This document shows positions 47,445 through 55,697 of a stretch of DNA of 64,000 nt, one piece after another; within the stretch, counting starts at the first letter, position 1; every line of letters begins with the position of its first letter. Made by a program: the position numbers and the translations under genes. The notes below the pieces were generated by a model. That model made no database searches. It was not told the DNA's origin and was given only the letters and a program-made list of their open reading frames with translations. Source of the stretch: Hydrogenophaga taeniospiralis (GTDB lineage: Bacteria; Pseudomonadota; Gammaproteobacteria; Burkholderiales; Burkholderiaceae_C); contig NZ_JAHBAG010000001.1 of assembly GCF_020510445.1 (NCBI RefSeq), positions 4,502,501 through 4,566,500 on the forward strand, read 5' to 3'.

Positions 47445-47735
47445 ATGCGCCCTTCCCAAGCCCTCAGCCTGCACCGCTCGCAGATCCGCGAGATCGCGAT
47501 GCGCCACCGCGTGGCGGGTGTGAGCGTGTTTGGCTCGGCGATCCATGGTGATGACGTCGAGGGCAGCGATCTGGATGTGCTGGTGGACCCGACGCCCGCG
47601 ACCACGCTGCTGGACATTGGTGCCATCCGCTACGAGCTGAAAGCGCTGCTGGGCATGGAGGTGGACGTGTTGACCCCCAATGGCCTGCCCGACAGCTTTC
47701 GCGAGCAGGTGCTGCGCGAGGCGGTGCGTCTGTGA
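47445..47735 (+). CDS. mntA: MntA-type nucleotidyltransferase (antitoxin), module A
   Basis: A 96-residue minimal nucleotidyltransferase. The motif VSVFGSAIHGDDVEGSDLDVLVD (GSx10DxD) holds the catalytic acidic residues, with MEVDVLTPNGLP supplying the third Asp. In MntA/HepT systems this protein AMPylates and so neutralises the HEPN ribonuclease HepT. It overlaps the adjacent hepT start by four bases. The partner toxin is internally deleted. The module lies between C-terminal fragments of two UvrD-like helicases. Confidence 0.85.
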   Translation: MRPSQALSLHRSQIREIAMRHRVAGVSVFGSAIHGDDVEGSDLDVLVDPTPATTLLDIGAIRYELKALLGMEVDVLTPNGLPDSFREQVLREAVRL

Positions 47736-47920
47736 GCCGCCAGCATCCGCTGCGCACAGCGGACTACCTGCAGCACATGGCGCAGGCGATTGACAACATC
47801 CAGAGCTACACGGCGGGCATGGACGCCGCCAGCTTCAAGGTGGACCTGGATATCGTGTGGGCGACCGTGACGGGTGACTTGCCTGGAATGAAGACCCAGT
47901 TGGCGTCACTGACTCCGTGA
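47732..47920 (+). pseudogene. hepT: HepT-type HEPN toxin with internal deletion, module A
   Basis: A 62-residue frame starting at GTG 47732 (SRQHPLRTADYLQHMAQAIDNIQSY), followed by TAGMDAASFKV and then directly DLDIVWATVTGDLPGMKTQLASLTP. The beginning and end match full-length HepT proteins, but about 50 residues between helix 2 and the C-terminal DLDIVW segment are gone. The lost stretch includes the RX4-6H ribonuclease motif. The deletion is in frame, so a short inert protein may still be made. Confidence 0.75.
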
Positions 47921-47966
47921 GGCGTTGATCACTGCACAGGCTCCCGGCGGGCTGAGCAGTGGAGAT

Positions 47967-48065
47967 TCAGGCAGCCAAGCGCTGCCCAAACCGCCCTTCC
48001 CCACCCATGCCAATGATCAACCGCTGCGTGGCCCGCGTAGCACCCACGTAAAACAGCTTGGCTTC
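47967..48065 (-). pseudogene. C-terminal fragment of a second UvrD-like helicase
   Basis: A 33-codon remnant, EAKLFYVGATRATQRLIIG then MGGEGRFGQRLAA and a stop. It corresponds to motif VI and the C-terminus of a UvrD-like helicase, similar to but not identical with the end of the remnant at 46478. Nothing recognisable of the helicase lies upstream of it. The rest of 47921-48137 shows no gene. Confidence 0.7.
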
Positions 48066-48137
48066 CCTTATGCCTCCAAGCAAACCATCAGCAACTCGCT
48101 GCTGATGCGGGAGGGAGGCGCACGACCTCAGCGTGAG

Positions 48138-48755
48138 TTACCCACCAAAAGGCCCAGTACACAACTGCTGCTCGCACGGAATGCCATCGTTGTCCCCGTC
48201 CATTTCCATGCCGGGGCAGTTCTGCAGAAACAGCTTCGCCTCGCTGCACGAACTCATCTGCGAGCAGTGTTTGCGGCCGTCGCACTGAAAGGCTGGTGAC
48301 GGGATCTCGGGGGCCGCGGTTTGCGCCGGACTCATCACGCTTTGGGGTGCGATTTGCATTGTCTCAGCGCGCTCCGTGTAGCGGGTGTAGCCAAACCACC
48401 CAATGCCAGCGGCCAGCAGCAACGCGACAAGGACCGAACCGAACGAACCCGATCCGGTTCGCTCGGGCGCCCGGCGCGACGGACTATGGGTTGGGGTCTG
48501 CGTATGGTGGCGCGAGGTCCTCGGCTGCGGATCGCCCGGCCGCCGCACCCTCACCGCCCGTTTGCGGCCTTCCTTGTCCAGCTCCATCTCAAACGACAGC
48601 GGCTCGCCGATGGCGGGTGGCCGCCCATCGCGTGGGAAAGCGGACACATGCACAAAGAGTTCCTGTTCGCCATGGTCAGCCACCACGAAGCCAAAGCCCC
48701 GCTCAGTGTTCCATTTCTTGAGCGTGCCGTTGAATCGGGTTGCGACGGTGTTCAT
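48138..48755 (-). CDS. Cold-shock-domain/excalibur membrane protein
   Basis: A 205-residue three-part protein. Residues 1-72 are a cold-shock nucleic-acid-binding domain (FNGTLKKWNTERGFGFVV, LFVHVSAF). A basic Ser/Thr/His linker and one transmembrane helix (about 106-122) follow. Residues 156-198 form an excalibur calcium-binding-like domain with Cys residues and the acidic motif DGDNDGIPCE. The cold-shock domain should face the cytoplasm and the excalibur domain the periplasm. The linkage is known among proteobacterial proteins, but the role is unclear. Confidence 0.83.
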   Translation of the reverse strand: MNTVATRFNGTLKKWNTERGFGFVVADHGEQELFVHVSAFPRDGRPPAIGEPLSFEMELDKEGRKRAVRVRRPGDPQPRTSRHHTQTPTHSPSRRAPERTGSGSFGSVLVALLLAAGIGWFGYTRYTERAETMQIAPQSVMSPAQTAAPEIPSPAFQCDGRKHCSQMSSCSEAKLFLQNCPGMEMDGDNDGIPCEQQLCTGPFGG

Positions 48756-48810
48756 GGGTGATGTGGGTTGTGCGGGGCGTGTGTGGCCAGCGAATCGTTG
48801 GTGCTGGCAT

Positions 48811-49974
48811 TCAGGATTTGGATTTGCACTGGCTGCGCCGCTCGGGCATGGAGGCAGACCTCCGCTGCACAAGCTGGGCGCCATCGGCGGGGATGCTCAT
48901 GCGAAGCACTTCGGCCGGATCAACGGCCAAGTCGCCCACCTGCTGGACTTCGATCCACCACCTGGCGCCCAGGTTAGAGAGCACCTGGGCACGCACAGTG
49001 ACCCATGGCGTGCCAGTTCCGCAAGGTGTCGCGGTTTGGTCCGCTGGGCCAAAACGGGCAGTGGCGGCAATCAGTTCGCAGGTGGCTTGGGGCACCTTCA
49101 GTTCAACAGCCTTGGTCGTTCGGATGCCCGCCATCTCCATGACGCGCTGCGGGAACAGATCGCCATGCCCCCGCAAGGCCGGTGCCAGCCAAAGCGCTAT
49201 CGGCAACAGAAAAGGAACAACCAACGCGATCGCCCAAAGCGGCACCTCTTTGGGCAAGGCTCCCAGAAGGAAGATGAATGCCAGCCAAACCAGCAGCCAG
49301 AGCGAGTAGTCCCATTCAGACGTGGTGCCCGTAGGCATCAACAAGTCGCTAAGAACCAGCAGCGGCAGCGACGAAAACACCACCAACAGCACCAAGCTCC
49401 ATGGTGTAGCCCCACGCCAGATAGCACGACTCCAACCCGCGTGCGCAACGATGGCGCCGCCTGCAACGACCAAGACGACGGCTGGGATCAATAGATAGGC
49501 AAGCCCGGGCGCGCAGTCGCGCCACAGCCCCCAAGCAACATAAGAGAACAGAAGCCCGACGCTGAGCCATTGGGCGCCGATGAGCAAGTTGTTGGCGTCC
49601 TTCAGCGGTCCTGACCATGGACGCCAGGGCGCCGATTTAAGGGACTCCACTTGCGTGAAGACGGCATGAGGAACGATTAAGGCCAACACCACCGCCAACA
49701 GGTAGGCAAACGTCACCCCGGCAATGCCCACCCCTGCACCGAGCACAGTCGCAAAGTCGGTGGGCACATGGCCTATGCCGCGGAAGTAGGCATACAGGAT
49801 CAGCACACCAAGGCAGGTGCTGAGCACGCCCAACCCCACCCAGGGGAACTCGCGCACGAAAGCCAGAGCCCGGCTGCCCGTGCGCGCCACGTGGTGGATG
49901 GTCAGTTTGTCTGCTGGTTGGTCTGGCGAAATGGTTTCGCCGGTTGCCCCACTGGTGGCGGCGGTTTCGTTCAT
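48811..49974 (-). CDS. Hypothetical polytopic membrane protein
   Basis: A 387-residue protein with about eight predicted transmembrane helices (for example WVGLGVLSTCLGVLILYAYF, IAGVTFAYLLAVVLALIVP, LLIPAVVLVVAGGAIVA, LWLLVWLAFIFLLGALP). A soluble C-terminal domain of about 110 residues follows (RVMEMAGIRTTKAVELKVPQ). No family is recognised. It is co-directional with the cold-shock/excalibur gene 56 bases downstream. A role in envelope or immunity cannot be argued from sequence. Confidence 0.72.
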   Translation of the reverse strand: MNETAATSGATGETISPDQPADKLTIHHVARTGSRALAFVREFPWVGLGVLSTCLGVLILYAYFRGIGHVPTDFATVLGAGVGIAGVTFAYLLAVVLALIVPHAVFTQVESLKSAPWRPWSGPLKDANNLLIGAQWLSVGLLFSYVAWGLWRDCAPGLAYLLIPAVVLVVAGGAIVAHAGWSRAIWRGATPWSLVLLVVFSSLPLLVLSDLLMPTGTTSEWDYSLWLLVWLAFIFLLGALPKEVPLWAIALVVPFLLPIALWLAPALRGHGDLFPQRVMEMAGIRTTKAVELKVPQATCELIAATARFGPADQTATPCGTGTPWVTVRAQVLSNLGARWWIEVQQVGDLAVDPAEVLRMSIPADGAQLVQRRSASMPERRSQCKSKS

Positions 49975-50129
49975 ATGGCTCCCTGGTCCCGTCAGTTGCT
50001 GACCATCCCATTCTAGGAACCACCAGTTGATCCACGGCTAGGCGACCGGGGAGCCGCCCGACGCGGCCGAAATGTTGCTGAGGGCTGGTAACCCAGCCCC
50101 ACCGCATTGAAACAGCGGCCCCGTTCCAA

Positions 50130-51083
50130 TCAGTGCTTCAGCACCTGCCGGATGGTGGCGGCCAGTTCGGAGGCCACGAATTTGGCCACGTAGGCGTCGG
50201 CCCCCACGGAGCTCACGTGCGCTTCGTTGGCCGATCCCGTCAGGGACGAATGGATCACCACCGGGATCGATTTGAAGCGCTGGTCCTGCTTGATGTTGCG
50301 CGTGAGCGTGAAGCCGTCCATCACCGGCATTTCCAGATCGGTCAGCACCAGCGCCACTTTGTCGTGTGCCGTTTTGCCTTCGGCATGGGCTTCGTCTTCA
50401 AAGGCTTGCAGGCGGTCCCATGCTTCCTGGCCGGTCTTGGCCATGACGTAGGGCGTGCCCATGGCTTTGAGCCCTTGTTCGATCATCATGCGCGCCACCG
50501 CTGAGTCGTCCGCGGCGAGGATGATGGAGCCCTTGGGCAGATTCACCGCGGCGCCCACCGTCTGCGGGGTGATGTCGTCCTGCGCAGTGGGCATGACGTT
50601 GCGCAGGATCTGCTCCACGTCCAGCACCTGGGCCAGTCGGCCTTTTTCGCCGTCGCCATCAAGCTTGGCGATGCTGGTCACCAGGCCGCCGCCGTTGCCT
50701 TCTGCGGCCAGCACGTTGTTCCACTCCAGCCGCACGATTTCGTCCACTTCTTCCACGGCAAAGGCCTGGGTGGTGCGGGCGAATTCGGTCACCATCAGGA
50801 TGGTGAGGCCGCGTTTGGGCACACAGCCCACCACAGCGGGCAGGTCGATCACGGGGATGATCTGCCCGCGGATGTTGGCCACGCCGATCACGTTGGCCGG
50901 TGCGTTGGCGATGGCGGTGATGATGGGCATGACCAGTATTTCGCGCACCTTGAAGACGTTGATGCCAAACAGTTCGCGGCGGTCCGTCCCCGGCGCTTCG
51001 CCCAGGCGAAACAACAGCAGTTCAAACTTGTTGTTGCCCGTGAGGTTGGTGCGCTCTTCGATGTCGTGCAACGCGGTGGTCAT
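50130..51083 (-). CDS. cheV: Chemotaxis coupling protein CheV
   Basis: A 317-residue CheV: an N-terminal CheW-like domain (about 15-165; LFGINVFKVREILVMP, GVANIRGQIIPVIDLP) that docks receptors and CheA, and a C-terminal receiver domain (about 190-315) with LAADDSAVARMMIEQG, phospho-acceptor Asp near residue 248 in LVLTDLEMPVMDGF and the VVIHSSLTG region. ATG 51083 (MTTALHDIEERTNL) is used. No other chemotaxis genes are nearby; CheV genes are often isolated. Confidence 0.94.
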   Translation of the reverse strand: MTTALHDIEERTNLTGNNKFELLLFRLGEAPGTDRRELFGINVFKVREILVMPIITAIANAPANVIGVANIRGQIIPVIDLPAVVGCVPKRGLTILMVTEFARTTQAFAVEEVDEIVRLEWNNVLAAEGNGGGLVTSIAKLDGDGEKGRLAQVLDVEQILRNVMPTAQDDITPQTVGAAVNLPKGSIILAADDSAVARMMIEQGLKAMGTPYVMAKTGQEAWDRLQAFEDEAHAEGKTAHDKVALVLTDLEMPVMDGFTLTRNIKQDQRFKSIPVVIHSSLTGSANEAHVSSVGADAYVAKFVASELAATIRQVLKH

Positions 51084-51234
51084 GTGGGAATCCTCCTGTT
51101 TTGGATTCCCACAGGATATGTGCCGAAGCCATCCGGCTAAGCGCACAAGTGCCCTGCAAAGGCTGCGCAGTTCGGGTTTTAGCCAAGGTACATCAGCAGG
51201 GCGACAATCCGTTTATCCACTGTGTGATGCATCC

Positions 51235-51558
51235 ATGTCCCGCCCACACCACCACGTCTACGTGATCGAGCTGCACCCCGACGTGCTGCTGGAGCCCAAG
51301 TTCCGCCGGTGCAACCCCGGCTATGTGGACGGCAAACCCTGCGTCTATGTGGGCATGACCGGGCTGGACCCGGACGTTCGCTTTGACAAGCACAAGGCCG
51401 GCATTCAATCCAACGCCTATGTGCAGAAGTACGGCTTGCGGCTGCTGCCCGACCTGTACGAAGGCTTCAACCCGATGGCGTACAAGGCCGCGCAGGCGCG
51501 CGAGGTGGAGATCGGTATCGACCTGCGCTCGGCGGGGTTTGGGGTGTGGCAGGCCTGA
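51235..51558 (+). CDS. GIY-YIG-like small protein
   Basis: A 107-residue protein resembling a minimal GIY-YIG nuclease domain: HHVYVIELHPDVLLEP, CVYVGMTGLDPDVRFDKHKAG with a conserved-looking Arg and His, and REVEIGIDLRSAGFGVWQ carrying a possible metal-binding Glu. No other domain is present. A truncated near-copy lies at 52292-52435, so the pair brackets the MntA/HepT module B. The N-terminal YVI/YVG pair is a variant of the canonical GIY/YIG. Activity not certain. Confidence 0.65.
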   Translation: MSRPHHHVYVIELHPDVLLEPKFRRCNPGYVDGKPCVYVGMTGLDPDVRFDKHKAGIQSNAYVQKYGLRLLPDLYEGFNPMAYKAAQAREVEIGIDLRSAGFGVWQA

Positions 51559-51629
51559 GATGGGTGGTTGTTCCACAACCGCCCAACCCGGCTTGTCCCC
51601 GCTGGCACCCTGTGGCTACACTCGCCCAC

Positions 51630-51938
51630 ATGCACCCCGCCATCGCTCAACACCGCTCCGGCATCTCTGCCATTTGCCAGCGCTACCGCATCAGCCGGCT
51701 GGAGGTGTTTGGCTCGGCGGCGCGAGGCGATGACTTTGACCCCGCCCGCAGCGACGCGGACTTTCTGGTCGAGTTTGAGTCGGACGCACGGCCCGACCTG
51801 AACAGCTTTTACGGCGCCAAGGCCGAGCTCGAAAAGTTGCTGGGCCGCGGTGTGGACTTGGTGGAACCGGGCGCGGTGCGCAATCCCTTTGTGCTGGCCA
51901 GCATCAACCGCCACCGCGAGCCTGTGTATGCAGCGTGA
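51630..51938 (+). CDS. mntA: MntA-type nucleotidyltransferase (antitoxin), module B
   Basis: A 102-residue minimal nucleotidyltransferase. LEVFGSAARGDDFDPARSDADFLVEF carries GSx10DxD, and GVDLVEPGAVRNP supplies the third acidic residue. ATG 51630 (MHPAIAQHRSG) is preferred over an in-frame start at 51546 inside the GIY-YIG gene. It overlaps the hepT start at 51928. It is divergent in sequence from module A, so the two are independent acquisitions rather than recent duplicates. Confidence 0.85.
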   Translation: MHPAIAQHRSGISAICQRYRISRLEVFGSAARGDDFDPARSDADFLVEFESDARPDLNSFYGAKAELEKLLGRGVDLVEPGAVRNPFVLASINRHREPVYAA

Positions 51939-52275
51939 CCCGCGTGCTTTTCTGTGGGATGTGCGCGAGGCTGCGCAGGCGATCCAATCTTTCACGACAG
52001 GTCTGGACGCCACAGCCTATGTGGGCAACGAGCTGGTGCAGGCTGCGGTGGAGCGCAAGTTCGAAGTGATTGGTGAAGCGCTCAACCAACTCACCAAGCT
52101 TGATGCCCCCTTGGCAGCTCGCATCCCGGACGTGCCACAGGTCGTCGCCTTCAGGAACCAGCTGATCCACGGCTGCGCGACCATCAATCCGGACACGGTC
52201 TGGAACATCGCCTAGAACGCTCTGCCAGGTTTGCTGTCGGCCGTTCAGGCTTTGCTGGACGAACTCGGCAACTGA
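51928..52275 (+). pseudogene. hepT: HepT-type HEPN toxin with premature amber stop, module B
   Basis: The frame MQRDPRAFLWDVREAAQAIQ retains the helical HEPN core and the RX4-6H ribonuclease motif in FRNQLIHGCATI. It stops at TAG 52213-52215 in NIA-stop. Reading on in frame gives NALPGLLSAVQALLDELGN and a TGA at 52273-52275, exactly the C-terminal helix expected of HepT (normally IAQNALP). A single CAG-to-TAG change would explain it. The truncated 95-residue product lacks the last helix and may be inactive or unstable. Confidence 0.75.
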
Positions 52276-52291
52276 TGGGAGGGGGCAGTAC

Positions 52292-52435
52292 ATGCCCGGC
52301 CCTCACCACCACGTCTACGTGATCGAGCTGCACCTCGACCTGTACGAAGGCTTCCGTACAAACGCCGCGCAGGCGCGCGAGGTGGAGATCGGCATCGACC
52401 TGCGATCGGCGGGGTTTGGGGTGTGGCAGGTCTGA
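52292..52435 (+). pseudogene. Internally deleted copy of the GIY-YIG-like gene
   Basis: A 47-residue frame MPGPHHHVYVIELHLDLYEGFRTNAA, then QAREVEIGIDLRSAGFGVWQV. Its first 14 and last 26 residues match the gene at 51235, but about 60 internal residues, including the VGMTG-R-H region, are missing. DNA identity over the shared parts is above 90 percent by eye. It is non-functional as a nuclease. Confidence 0.8.
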
Positions 52436-52557
52436 GCTCCACACATGCCCCATCTCTGTACCAAGGGCATGGCTGCCGTTCTCTCGCTTGACGGTTCGCA
52501 AGGTGCATGGAACGCCAGAGGGCCATCCTGCAGGTTCCCAACCTTCAGGAGCACACC

Positions 52558-52893
52558 ATGAAACTGTTTTGCATGGCCAGCCTGGCCGCCTTGTTCATTG
52601 CCCTGCCCGCCGCTGCCCAGCCACCGGCGCGCGCCATGGGGCCGGGCAGCATGCCCACCTTCGCCGATTTCGATGGCAACGGTGACGGCCGCATCACCGA
52701 GCCGGAGTTCACCGACGCCCGCAGCAAGCGCATCGCCGAGCGCGCCACCGAGGGCCGCGCCATGCGCGGTTTGAGTCAGGCGCTGGATTTCAAGGACATC
52801 GACACCGACGGCGACGCAGGCCTCAGCCGCGAAGAGTTTGACGCCAGCCAGAGCCGGCACGTCCAGAACCGCCCCATACCGCCAGTACGCTGA
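52558..52893 (+). CDS. Secreted EF-hand protein
   Basis: A 111-residue exported protein. A signal peptide (1-20, MKLFCMASLAALFIALPAAAQ) is followed by two EF-hand loops, DFDGNGDGRITEPEF (about 36-50) and DIDTDGDAGLSREEF (about 79-93), each with Asp/Asn ligands in the expected positions and a Glu at position 12. It should bind calcium in the periplasm. Such small EF-hand proteins are common in Comamonadaceae. No clear partner. Confidence 0.82.
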   Translation: MKLFCMASLAALFIALPAAAQPPARAMGPGSMPTFADFDGNGDGRITEPEFTDARSKRIAERATEGRAMRGLSQALDFKDIDTDGDAGLSREEFDASQSRHVQNRPIPPVR

Positions 52894-52946
52894 GTCACTG
52901 AGGGTTCGAAGCGCTGAATGTCACTGCCCGTGACAAGCTGAGCGCT

Positions 52947-53630
52947 TCAGTGCGTGGCGCCAGCCGCCAGTGGTGTGTCTTGCGGGGTCACCAGCGCAGC
53001 GCGCAGCGCCACGCGCAGGCCACGCACCACGTCGTCGAGCGCCATGCTCGGTGTGCCCTGCTCGGGCAGCCAGGGCACGTGCACGAAGCCGCCGCGCGTG
53101 TCGCGCAGCTCGGGCTGGGTGGCCAGGGTGTGCATGAGGCCGTAGAACACGTGGTTGCAGACGAAGGTGCCGGCGGTCTGCGAGACCTCGGCGGGCAGGC
53201 CTTCGCGCCGCAGCGCGGCGCGCATGGCCTTGATGGGCAGGGTGCTGAAGTAGGCGGCGGGTGCGCCGGGCGCCACGGGGGTGTCGATGGGCTGGGCGCC
53301 GGCGTTGTCGGCGATGGGGGCGTCGTCCACGTTGATGGCGATGCGCTCCAGCGAGAGGGCACTGCGGCCACCGGCCTGCCCCACGCACACCACCAGGGCC
53401 GGCCGGTGCTGCGCCAGCAACGCCAGCAGGGTGCGCAGCGAGTCGCCAAACACGGTGGGCAGCCGGGCCGCCACGAGGGTGTGGCCCAGCAACCGCCGCC
53501 CGTGCAGTGCCTGCACCGCGAGCCAGCTGGGGTTGAGCGTGGCGCCGCCGAAGGGGTCAAAGCCCGTGAGCAGCACGCGGGGCCTGGGCTGCAGCGCGCG
53601 GGCGTCGGGCGGGTGGTGGTTCGTGGACAT
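52947..53630 (-). CDS. pcp: Pyroglutamyl-peptidase I
   Basis: A 227-residue cysteine peptidase (C15) that removes N-terminal pyroglutamate. The Glu-Cys-His triad is visible: Glu95 in SLERIAINVDD, Cys158 in AGTFVCNHVFYG and His184 in FVHVPWLPEQ. LLTGFDPFGGATLNPSW near the N-terminus is the family signature. The start MSTNHHPPDARAL (53630) replaces a longer open frame that overlaps the divergent EcsC-like gene. It is divergent from that gene and convergent with the EF-hand gene. Confidence 0.94.
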   Translation of the reverse strand: MSTNHHPPDARALQPRPRVLLTGFDPFGGATLNPSWLAVQALHGRRLLGHTLVAARLPTVFGDSLRTLLALLAQHRPALVVCVGQAGGRSALSLERIAINVDDAPIADNAGAQPIDTPVAPGAPAAYFSTLPIKAMRAALRREGLPAEVSQTAGTFVCNHVFYGLMHTLATQPELRDTRGGFVHVPWLPEQGTPSMALDDVVRGLRVALRAALVTPQDTPLAAGATH

Positions 53631-53726
53631 GCGCGGTATTCTGACGCGACGCGGGCGATTCGCCCGCGACAACCGTCGGCGCAGGCCCTTGGGCCGGACG
53701 CCGACCCGACGCGAGAAGGAGCCCCC

Positions 53727-54362
53727 ATGCCACCTCGAAAGCAGAAGACCGTCGAGTCCGATCAACCCGCGGCCGCAGGCTCGCACCTCGTCGGGCAGGC
53801 GATCCTGTCCGTGGTGGGCAGGGTGCCCGCCTCGAAAGAGCGCAAGAGCAAAACGCCGGCGGACGATGCGCGCAAGAAGGCCAACGCAGCGGCGGCCAAG
53901 GCGGCGCTGACGGCGGGTGCGCTGGCGCTGCCGCCGGGTTTCGTGGGCTGGCTGACCATCCTCCCCGAGATGGTGGGCGTGTGGAAGATCCAGAGGCAGT
54001 TGGTGGCCGACATGGCCGCCCTGTACGGCAAGCAGTCCACGCTGACGCCCGAACAGGTGGTGTATTGCCTGTTTCAGCACACGGCCGCGCAGGGCGTGCG
54101 CGACCTGGTGGTGCGCGTGGGCCAGCGCACGCTGGTGCGGCGCGCTTCGCCGCTGCTGATCCGCACCCTCACCCGGCGCATTGGCGCGAAGCTGGCGCAA
54201 CGGGTGGCGGGCAAGAGCGCGGCGCGCTGGCTGCCGATCGTGGGCGCGGTGGGCGTGGGCGCTTATGCGTATGTCGACACGGCGCAGGTGGCTGCCACGG
54301 CGATCGACCTGTTCGAGGGCGTGATCGAGGTGGAGGCGCAGGTGCTGGAGACCAGCCTGTAG
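53727..54362 (+). CDS. EcsC-like protein
   Basis: A 211-residue protein. The helical, Ala-rich region (ANAAAAKAALTAGALALPPGFVGWLTILPEMVGVWKIQRQLVADMAALYG) and the later RTLTRRIGAKLAQRVAGKSAARWLPIVGAVGVGAYAYVDT fit EcsC-related membrane-associated proteins. Two hydrophobic segments may insert in the membrane. A ribosome site AAGGA precedes ATG 53727. Its function is unknown. Confidence 0.6.
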   Translation: MPPRKQKTVESDQPAAAGSHLVGQAILSVVGRVPASKERKSKTPADDARKKANAAAAKAALTAGALALPPGFVGWLTILPEMVGVWKIQRQLVADMAALYGKQSTLTPEQVVYCLFQHTAAQGVRDLVVRVGQRTLVRRASPLLIRTLTRRIGAKLAQRVAGKSAARWLPIVGAVGVGAYAYVDTAQVAATAIDLFEGVIEVEAQVLETSL

Positions 54363-54371
54363 CGACCGGGC

Positions 54372-55232
54372 TCAGGGCCTGGCCAGGCGCTGACGGATGT
54401 CCTTGAGCTTGGCCTGCAGGCGCCGCTGGTGGTCCGGGCCGGTGCGCAGCAGCATCTTTCGCCCGGCCGACTGCGACTCCAGTGCCGGGTCTGCCAGCTC
54501 GTAACGCACCCAGGGGCGCGTGGACGGTACCGAGCCCTTGACCTCCACCAGGGTGACGGTCAGCGGCCCGGTGGGCACCGGTGTGGCGATCAGGTGGTCC
54601 AGCACCTCGACCAGCCGGTCGTTGAAGTAGCGGCCCGGAAAACCCAGCTCTTCGTAGGCCTGCTGAAACAGCGGGTAAAGGCCGCGGTACAGGTTCACGG
54701 CCCGGGCGGTGTCCACCGATTCGATCATCTGCACCAGCGGCGCATAGCGCTGGCTGTTGTCGGGGTGGATGGTTTCCACACCGTTTTCCCCGCGCAGCGT
54801 GGTGAAGCGCTGGGGCGTGGGGTTCACGGGCCACACCATCACGGGCGCCTGCGAGCGCGCGAGGTTGTCCACCGTGGCCACCGCGCGCCGCACGAAGCCG
54901 TCGAGCTGCAGGAAGGTGAGCACGTTCTTGCGGCCGAGCAAACCCGAGAGCAAGGTACTGACGTGTTCGTCGGACTCGGCCAGCGCGGGCAGTGGCGCGG
55001 GCTCGCCGGCGGTGTCGGCCACCGGGGCTTCGACGGGGTGTTGAATGGCAGGCGATGTGGGCTCGGGGGCCGCTGGCGCGGGCGGTGCCTCTGGCGCGGC
55101 GGCCGAGGGTGCTGCGGCCGGGGCCACCGGGGCGGGCGCGGGCTGGAAATACCGCCAGCCGAAGTAGCCTGCCACGGCGAGCGCGACCAGGGCAGCGATG
55201 AGGATGGGTCGCCGGGAAGTCTGTCGGTTCAT
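54372..55232 (-). CDS. DUF3014 domain membrane protein
   Basis: A 286-residue protein with one N-terminal helix (ILIAALVALAVAGYFGWRYF), then a Pro/Ala-rich linker (about 30-75) and a DUF3014 domain from about residue 90 (LLSGLLGRKNVLTFLQLDGFVRRAVATVDNLAR, YRGLYPLFQQAYEELGFPGRYFNDR). The domain is probably periplasmic. ATG 55232 (MNRQTSRRPIL) gives the membrane anchor. Convergent with the EcsC-like gene. Function unknown. Confidence 0.85.
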   Translation of the reverse strand: MNRQTSRRPILIAALVALAVAGYFGWRYFQPAPAPVAPAAAPSAAAPEAPPAPAAPEPTSPAIQHPVEAPVADTAGEPAPLPALAESDEHVSTLLSGLLGRKNVLTFLQLDGFVRRAVATVDNLARSQAPVMVWPVNPTPQRFTTLRGENGVETIHPDNSQRYAPLVQMIESVDTARAVNLYRGLYPLFQQAYEELGFPGRYFNDRLVEVLDHLIATPVPTGPLTVTLVEVKGSVPSTRPWVRYELADPALESQSAGRKMLLRTGPDHQRRLQAKLKDIRQRLARP

Positions 55233-55351
55233 GGCCTCGTCACCTGGAACACCTCGAAAGGGGGTTGGGAGGCTGCCCATCCTACACTGCGGTTTTTTCT
55301 CGCCCAAGCCCTGCCCGCAGCGCCAGGCGCTGCGCAACACCTCGAACCCCC

Positions 55352-55678
55352 ATGAACTTCACCGACCGACTCAAGACCCTGCCAACCACCCACCACCTCG
55401 CCGCGCTGCAACTGTTGGACGCGCACGGCGCGGTGCTGGCCACCATCGAAAACCGACCGGGCCAGACCGGTTCGCTGGCGGTGTACGCGGCGCTGGCCGC
55501 GCAACACGGCGGCCGCATCACCCCCGAAGCCGCGGCGCTGGGGCTGGACTGGTACGCAGAACACACGGCCGACGCGCGCGCCCACCCGGGAAAGCACCCG
55601 AACATCGACCGCCTGCTGGCCTGGGCACAGGGCTCGGCGAGCTATGCGGTGCGGGCGGTGCCAGCGGTGGTCGGTTGA
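55352..55678 (+). CDS. DUF2322 family protein
   Basis: A 108-residue soluble protein of the DUF2322 family. The family pattern is clear: HHLAALQLLDAHGAVLATIENRPGQTGSLAVYAALA, LGLDWYAEHTADARAHPGKHPNIDRLL. ATG 55352 (MNFTDRLKTLPT) is chosen. No biochemical role is known. It is divergent from the DUF3014 gene and convergent with the next. Confidence 0.85.
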   Translation: MNFTDRLKTLPTTHHLAALQLLDAHGAVLATIENRPGQTGSLAVYAALAAQHGGRITPEAAALGLDWYAEHTADARAHPGKHPNIDRLLAWAQGSASYAVRAVPAVVG

Positions 55679-55697
55679 ACAAAAAAAGCGTGCGCGG

